From Leuconostoc litchii (GTDB taxonomy: Bacteria > Bacillota > Bacilli > Lactobacillales > Lactobacillaceae), in contig NZ_SDGY01000005.1 in NCBI RefSeq assembly GCF_008107645.1, forward strand, positions 148,792-206,912: 58,121 nucleotides of DNA, written 5' to 3'. Below are positions 54,658 to 58,121 of the stretch, one piece after another. The notes beneath the pieces are model-generated. The model ran no database searches and was not told the origin of the DNA. It saw nothing but the letters and a program-made list of their open reading frames with translations. How positions within the stretch are numbered: the first letter of the stretch is position 1; every line of letters starts with the position of its first letter. A program made the position numbers and the translations under genes.

Positions 54658-54778
54658 TTGTCCAAATACTTGAGGCATTTTGCGTAGGTATTCGGATTTA
54701 AAATTCTGAATGCCCAGTGAGTTCATATATAGTTGAGCAAACGCACATTCAGAATTTTCTGAGTGTGCGTTTTGTGTT
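54643..54778 (+). promoter_or_regulatory. Ribosome-mediated transcription attenuator (Phe/Tyr)
   Basis: Segment 1 AAGTATTTTGG (54643-54653) can pair with segment 2 CCAAATACTT (54662-54671). Segment 2 can instead pair with segment 3 AGGTATTCGG (54686-54695, 9 of 10). Segment 3 can pair with GAATGCC (54708-54714), hiding segment 4. Segment 4 AAAATTCTGAATG (54700-54712) pairs perfectly over 13 bp with CATTCAGAATTTT (54746-54758), the antiterminator. That last element also belongs to the 12-bp terminator at 54741-54770, followed by a T-rich tail. A stall at the aromatic codons frees segment 2 and gives read-through; translation to the stop codon masks segment 2 and gives termination. Confidence 0.8.
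54741..54778 (+). terminator. Attenuator terminator
   Basis: ACGCACATTCAG and CTGAGTGTGCGT pair over 12 bp (one G-T) around an AATTTT loop, followed by TTTGTGTT. It ends 7 nt before the AGGAGA of the aminotransferase. Confidence 0.85.
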
Positions 54779-54797
54779 AATTATAGGAGAAAAAATT

Positions 54798-55991
54798 ATG
54801 CCTGAAGTAAAGCCTGCGCTATTGAACAATCTCAATCGTCATCTTGGTTTGGTCGGACCATCAGCTATTCGCGCTTTTGATATCGAAGTTAGCAGCATTC
54901 CTGATATTATAAAATTAACATTAGGAGAGCCTGACTTTAATGTACCTGATCATATTAAAAAAGCTGCGATTCAGTCTATTGAAACGAACGATTCACATTA
55001 TGCTGCCTCGAATGGTACCAGCAAATTACGTGAGTCCGCAGCGGGATTTTTAGCTGATCGCTATGATGTTCATTATGACGCTGAAAGTGAAGTCGTTGTG
55101 ACGATTGGCGCAACAGAAGCAATTTATGACACACTCACAACGATATTGAATCCAGGTGATAAAATTATACTTCCTACCCCGATATTTCCGCTATATATTG
55201 CCGTTGGATTGGTAGATGGTGCGCAACCTATTTTTGTTGATACCTCTACTAATGATTTTGTTTTAAGTCCTGAAATGCTAAAGGCAGCCATTGCTGAACA
55301 TGGGGATGATATTAAAGCTGTCGTATTAAACTTTCCTTCTAATCCAACAGGTGTTACTTATAATGAAGAGCAAATTAAAGCTATTGCTGATGTTTTGCGT
55401 GGTACCAATATTATCGTCATATCTGACGAAATATATTCAGAACTATCTTATGAAAATACACATGTATCGATGGCCAAATATTTGCCGGAGCAGACAATTT
55501 TGTTAAATGGTGTATCTAAATCACATGCTATGACAGGATACCGCATTGGCATATTGGCTGGTCCGGCACAGTTGGTCCAAAAAATAGCTATGATACATCA
55601 ATTTGCAACAACTACTGCTTCTAACCCAGCAATGGCGGCGGCAGCCGAAGCATTAGGAACTGAGGATGGGCGTCAAGATACGTTGAATATGAAGGTAGAG
55701 TATATGCAACGTCGTGATTATGTATACGAAAAAATGACGGAACTTGGTTTTAAAGTGGCTAAGCCAGATGGGGCATTTTATATTTTTGCAAAAATTCCTG
55801 CAGGGTATAGTCAAGATGATTTTGTATTTGCCCGTGATTTGGCTCAAAAAAATGGTTTAGCATTGATTCCGGGATCTTCATTTGGCCCTGGCGGTGAGGG
55901 ATATGTTCGATTGAGTTATGCAGCATCTATTGAAAAGTTGCAACAAGCGATGCAACGACTAAGTACTTATATGAAAGAAAATGCCAAATGA
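54798..55991 (+). CDS. PLP-dependent aminotransferase, class I (aromatic type likely)
   Basis: A 397-residue fold-type I aminotransferase. LTLGEPDFNVPDHIKKAA is the N-terminal substrate-binding segment, NFPSNPTG (Asn182) and ISDEIYSELSY (Asp210, Tyr213) hold PLP, Lys241 in NGVSKSHAMTGYRIG forms the Schiff base, and the C-terminal arginine is in YVRLSYA. Related enzymes are annotated AraT or PatA. The Phe/Tyr attenuator in front favours phenylpyruvate and 4-hydroxyphenylpyruvate as partners; that is inference. AGGAGA precedes the ATG. Overlaps the next gene by 4 bp. Confidence 0.85.
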   Translation: MPEVKPALLNNLNRHLGLVGPSAIRAFDIEVSSIPDIIKLTLGEPDFNVPDHIKKAAIQSIETNDSHYAASNGTSKLRESAAGFLADRYDVHYDAESEVVVTIGATEAIYDTLTTILNPGDKIILPTPIFPLYIAVGLVDGAQPIFVDTSTNDFVLSPEMLKAAIAEHGDDIKAVVLNFPSNPTGVTYNEEQIKAIADVLRGTNIIVISDEIYSELSYENTHVSMAKYLPEQTILLNGVSKSHAMTGYRIGILAGPAQLVQKIAMIHQFATTTASNPAMAAAAEALGTEDGRQDTLNMKVEYMQRRDYVYEKMTELGFKVAKPDGAFYIFAKIPAGYSQDDFVFARDLAQKNGLALIPGSSFGPGGEGYVRLSYAASIEKLQQAMQRLSTYMKENAK

Positions 55992-56977
55992 CTAAAATTT
56001 TGATGATGAGTGTTCGCGACGATGAAGAAAAAGCCATTCATGAATATGCTCAGAAAAATCAAGTTGAGATAGTGATTTCTCGTCAAGATTTTCATCCGGA
56101 AACACTGCCTGATTTAACGAATATAGATGGACTCGTTATCCAGCAAACCGCTAAAATTGGCGGAAATCAGCAATTTTATAATCAACTTACTAAAGATATT
56201 CAACAAATAGCTACACGCACTGCTGGTTATGACATGATTGAAGTGGAGTTAGCTAAAAAAGCAGGTCTGAAAATCACCAATGTACCTGCCTATTCACCTA
56301 GATCTGTCGCTGAAATGGCGTTGATGCAAATATTGAGATTGCTTAGACACACACCTGAATTTGATACAAGAATTGCTAATAATGATTTTCGATGGTCAGG
56401 TCTACAAGCTAGAGAAATTCATTCGGTTACCGTTGGGATTATAGGTGTGGGAAGAATTGGTGGCACTTTAGCACGATTACTAAATAGTTTGGGTGCTAAA
56501 GTCTTGGGTTACGATGTGAATTATAATAAATCTCTATCTGATGTCATTACTTATGTTAGCAAAGATGAGTTATTAGCGCGAAGCGATGTGATTACTTTAC
56601 ACGTTGACCTTAATGAGACCTCTATTAATTTAATCTCTAAGATAGATTTTGACAAAATGAAGCCGGGGATGCTGTTGATAAATGCCTCTCGTGGTCCAGT
56701 TGTTAACACAGATGATTTAATCAGAGCCATAGAGCATAAACAATTAGCAGGTGTTGCCTTAGATACTGTGGAAAATGAGTCTGGTATTTTTAATCGTAAT
56801 CTTCGTGAGAGTGTTGTTTCGGATAGACGTATTCATAAGTTATTATCGATGTCAAATGTTATGGTAACACCACATGTTGGTTTTTTTACGAACATCGCTG
56901 TTAAAAATATGGTTGATATTTCACTGGATGATACCTTAATGGTACTGAATAATCAAAAATCACCACATGAAATTTAA
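55988..56977 (+). CDS. D-2-hydroxyacid dehydrogenase, NAD-dependent
   Basis: A 329-residue enzyme of the D-lactate/D-hydroxyisocaproate dehydrogenase family. The NAD fold has GIIGVGRIGGTLARLL (about 150-165) with Asp176 as acceptor for the adenosine ribose. Catalytic Arg235 (INASRGPVVN), Glu264 (LDTVENESG) and His296 (VTPHVGFF) are intact. It interconverts 2-oxo acids and D-2-hydroxy acids; with the aminotransferase, phenylpyruvate and D-phenyllactate are likely substrates. Translation is coupled to the preceding gene by an ATGA overlap. Confidence 0.9.
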   Translation: MTKILMMSVRDDEEKAIHEYAQKNQVEIVISRQDFHPETLPDLTNIDGLVIQQTAKIGGNQQFYNQLTKDIQQIATRTAGYDMIEVELAKKAGLKITNVPAYSPRSVAEMALMQILRLLRHTPEFDTRIANNDFRWSGLQAREIHSVTVGIIGVGRIGGTLARLLNSLGAKVLGYDVNYNKSLSDVITYVSKDELLARSDVITLHVDLNETSINLISKIDFDKMKPGMLLINASRGPVVNTDDLIRAIEHKQLAGVALDTVENESGIFNRNLRESVVSDRRIHKLLSMSNVMVTPHVGFFTNIAVKNMVDISLDDTLMVLNNQKSPHEI

Positions 56978-57009
56978 AAAACGCTTCGGCGTATACGTAG
57001 GAAAATATT

Positions 57010-58074
57010 ATGCAAAGAATCAAACACAGTTCAGCTGAAACAATAAAAAAATTTATCGTTGATATTTTGAACGGTACGAGCTTAGGTATAGTTTTAACGT
57101 TAATACCGAGCGCATTAGTTAGTCAATTGCTTCTATTATTTGCTGGTAATGCTATTGCGTCTAAAGTTGCTTTCATGACAACTTTGATTCAAAGTACTTT
57201 ACCATTAGTCTCTGGATTTGCGGTTGGTCAGATTTTAAAATTAACAGTGATTGATTCAGGTGCTATTGCGCTTGCTATGTTTGTTTCTTCTGGAGTGGTG
57301 AAATCTACATCGAATAGCGGCGATATGGTCATTGCTGGTAGTGGGATTATATTAAATATTTTGTTAGTAGCCTTTTTAGCTACAATATTAGTGAAATTAA
57401 CAGAACGCTCATTTGGTCATTTTAAAATATTACTTCAACCGCTTGTCGTTACCGTAATCGCTGGTGGTATTGGTTTGTCTACACTAAATCCAATAAGTAC
57501 TGTTCAAATGTGGATTGGTGATGCTGTTTCTTATGCTACTAATTGGACACCTGTATTAATGGGGGCGGTATTAGGTGCCGCATTTGCTTTTTTGATTGTC
57601 TCACCATTATCTTCTGTAGGAATAGCCATGGCTATTGGTTTGACTGGCATTGGTTCAGGTGCCGCTAATGCAGGAATTACAGTTGCTAGCTTTACACTAG
57701 CGTTGATGGGAGCTAAGGTGAATCCAATTGGTGGTACGCTAGCGCATTTCATTGGGTCACCTAAAATTCAAATGGCAAATATGTTACTTAAACCGAAGTT
57801 ATTCATACCTACTACTCTGGCTGCCTCGACTATGGGCGCGATAGCTACATTATTCAAAATCAAAGGTACTCCTTTCTCAGCTGGATTTGGTTTCTCAGGA
57901 TTAATTGGTCCGTTAACTGCTTATACTGAATCAGATAAAGCTTCAATTACGGTAGTATTCATTATATTAGTTTTTGTTATCTTCCCAATACTTTTAGCGA
58001 TGATGATGAAATGGCTATTTATGACTAAGTTAAAGATGATTCGTGCTGAAGATTTAAAACTAACATTACAATAG
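57010..58074 (+). CDS. PTS EIIC-type membrane permease without phosphotransfer domains
   Basis: A 354-residue membrane protein with eight to ten segments (LNGTSLGIVLTLIPSALVSQ at the start, then VGSIAMAIGLTGIG-like Gly-rich segments and GGTLAHFIGSPKIQMANMLL). It resembles the PTS_EIIC_2 family (PF13303), which lacks EIIA and EIIB partners and whose substrate is unknown. AGGAAAA precedes the ATG, 33 nt after the dehydrogenase. In this operon it may carry an aromatic 2-hydroxy acid or 2-oxo acid; that is inference. Confidence 0.75.
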   Translation: MQRIKHSSAETIKKFIVDILNGTSLGIVLTLIPSALVSQLLLLFAGNAIASKVAFMTTLIQSTLPLVSGFAVGQILKLTVIDSGAIALAMFVSSGVVKSTSNSGDMVIAGSGIILNILLVAFLATILVKLTERSFGHFKILLQPLVVTVIAGGIGLSTLNPISTVQMWIGDAVSYATNWTPVLMGAVLGAAFAFLIVSPLSSVGIAMAIGLTGIGSGAANAGITVASFTLALMGAKVNPIGGTLAHFIGSPKIQMANMLLKPKLFIPTTLAASTMGAIATLFKIKGTPFSAGFGFSGLIGPLTAYTESDKASITVVFIILVFVIFPILLAMMMKWLFMTKLKMIRAEDLKLTLQ

Positions 58075-58083
58075 TGTTTTTCG

Positions 58084-58117
58084 ACAAATGCAACCTTCTT
58101 CTTGGTTGCATTTTTTA
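58084..58117 (+). terminator. Terminator of the aromatic operon
   Basis: AAATGCAACC and GGTTGCATTT arms with a pyrimidine loop and a T-run; it ends the three-gene operon. Confidence 0.88.
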
Positions 58118-58121
58118 AATT

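Noticed and set aside
54524-54797. T-box before the aminotransferase
   Set aside because: The GGGUGGNACCGCG-type T-box sequence and specifier loop are missing; the leader-peptide attenuator explains the structure.

Overview
The window looks like the chromosome of a low-GC lactic acid bacterium of the Leuconostocaceae, most likely Leuconostoc. The evidence is the AT-rich sequence and the LAB-type families: an enterocin-A-type immunity protein, a DUF4811 partner of an efflux pump, DUF536, a clusterless MutY, a D-2-hydroxyacid dehydrogenase, an Apf-like LysM protein, and a 6S-like RNA beside usp and rarA. The genus is an inference from families. I see no insertion sequence, prophage, CRISPR array or replication origin.

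Layout. 1-11 kb is an accessory, regulator-rich stretch: TetR with a YhgE/Pip membrane protein, LysR with an EamA transporter, two XRE regulators and a DUF536 protein, an ECF sigma/anti-sigma pair, an orphan bacteriocin immunity gene, a PAP2 phosphatase and a MarR regulator. 11.5-19.5 kb holds helD-coaA, an efflux pump with its DUF4811 partner, a cold-shock gene, gpmA and a uracil-type permease. 19.8-26.5 kb is the complete F1Fo ATP synthase operon (atpBEFHAGDC), preceded by a perfect CcpA cre match and containing structured intergenic RNA before atpE and atpD. 26.8-32 kb is a phosphonate/phosphate-type ABC operon (phnDCEE) followed by a cytoplasmic 5'-nucleotidase-like enzyme. 32-38.6 kb has an Apf-like LysM protein, an old yellow enzyme, tRNA-Glu, a broken gene, an efflux pump, clusterless mutY and an AI-2E-type permease. 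38.7-45.4 kb has tRNA-Leu, tRNA-Thr, hflX, trpS, an amino acid permease, an LCP protein and a degenerate PAP2-like protein. 45.4-53.8 kb has a lysine riboswitch with a lysine permease, usp, a 6S-like RNA, rarA, yueI, rpsD with its leader, ezrA and a second permease. 53.9-58.1 kb has a guanylate-kinase-like gene and a three-gene operon.

The most striking element is upstream of that last operon (aminotransferase, D-2-hydroxyacid dehydrogenase, EIIC-like permease). A consensus promoter drives an 18-codon leader peptide whose residues 12-17 are Phe-Tyr-Phe-Lys-Tyr-Phe. It is followed by overlapping alternative RNA helices, including a 13-bp perfect antiterminator and a 12-bp terminator. This is the architecture of a classical ribosome-mediated Phe/Tyr attenuator, in a group where T-boxes normally do this job. 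Because the operon would be switched on when Phe or Tyr is scarce, I propose that it recovers aromatic amino acids from 2-hydroxy or 2-oxo acids rather than only degrading them.

Other RNA control is frequent: lysine riboswitch, rpsD leader pseudoknot, an hflX leader whose Shine-Dalgarno is buried in a hairpin, a cold-shock leader, and long inverted repeats serving as shared terminators between convergent genes.
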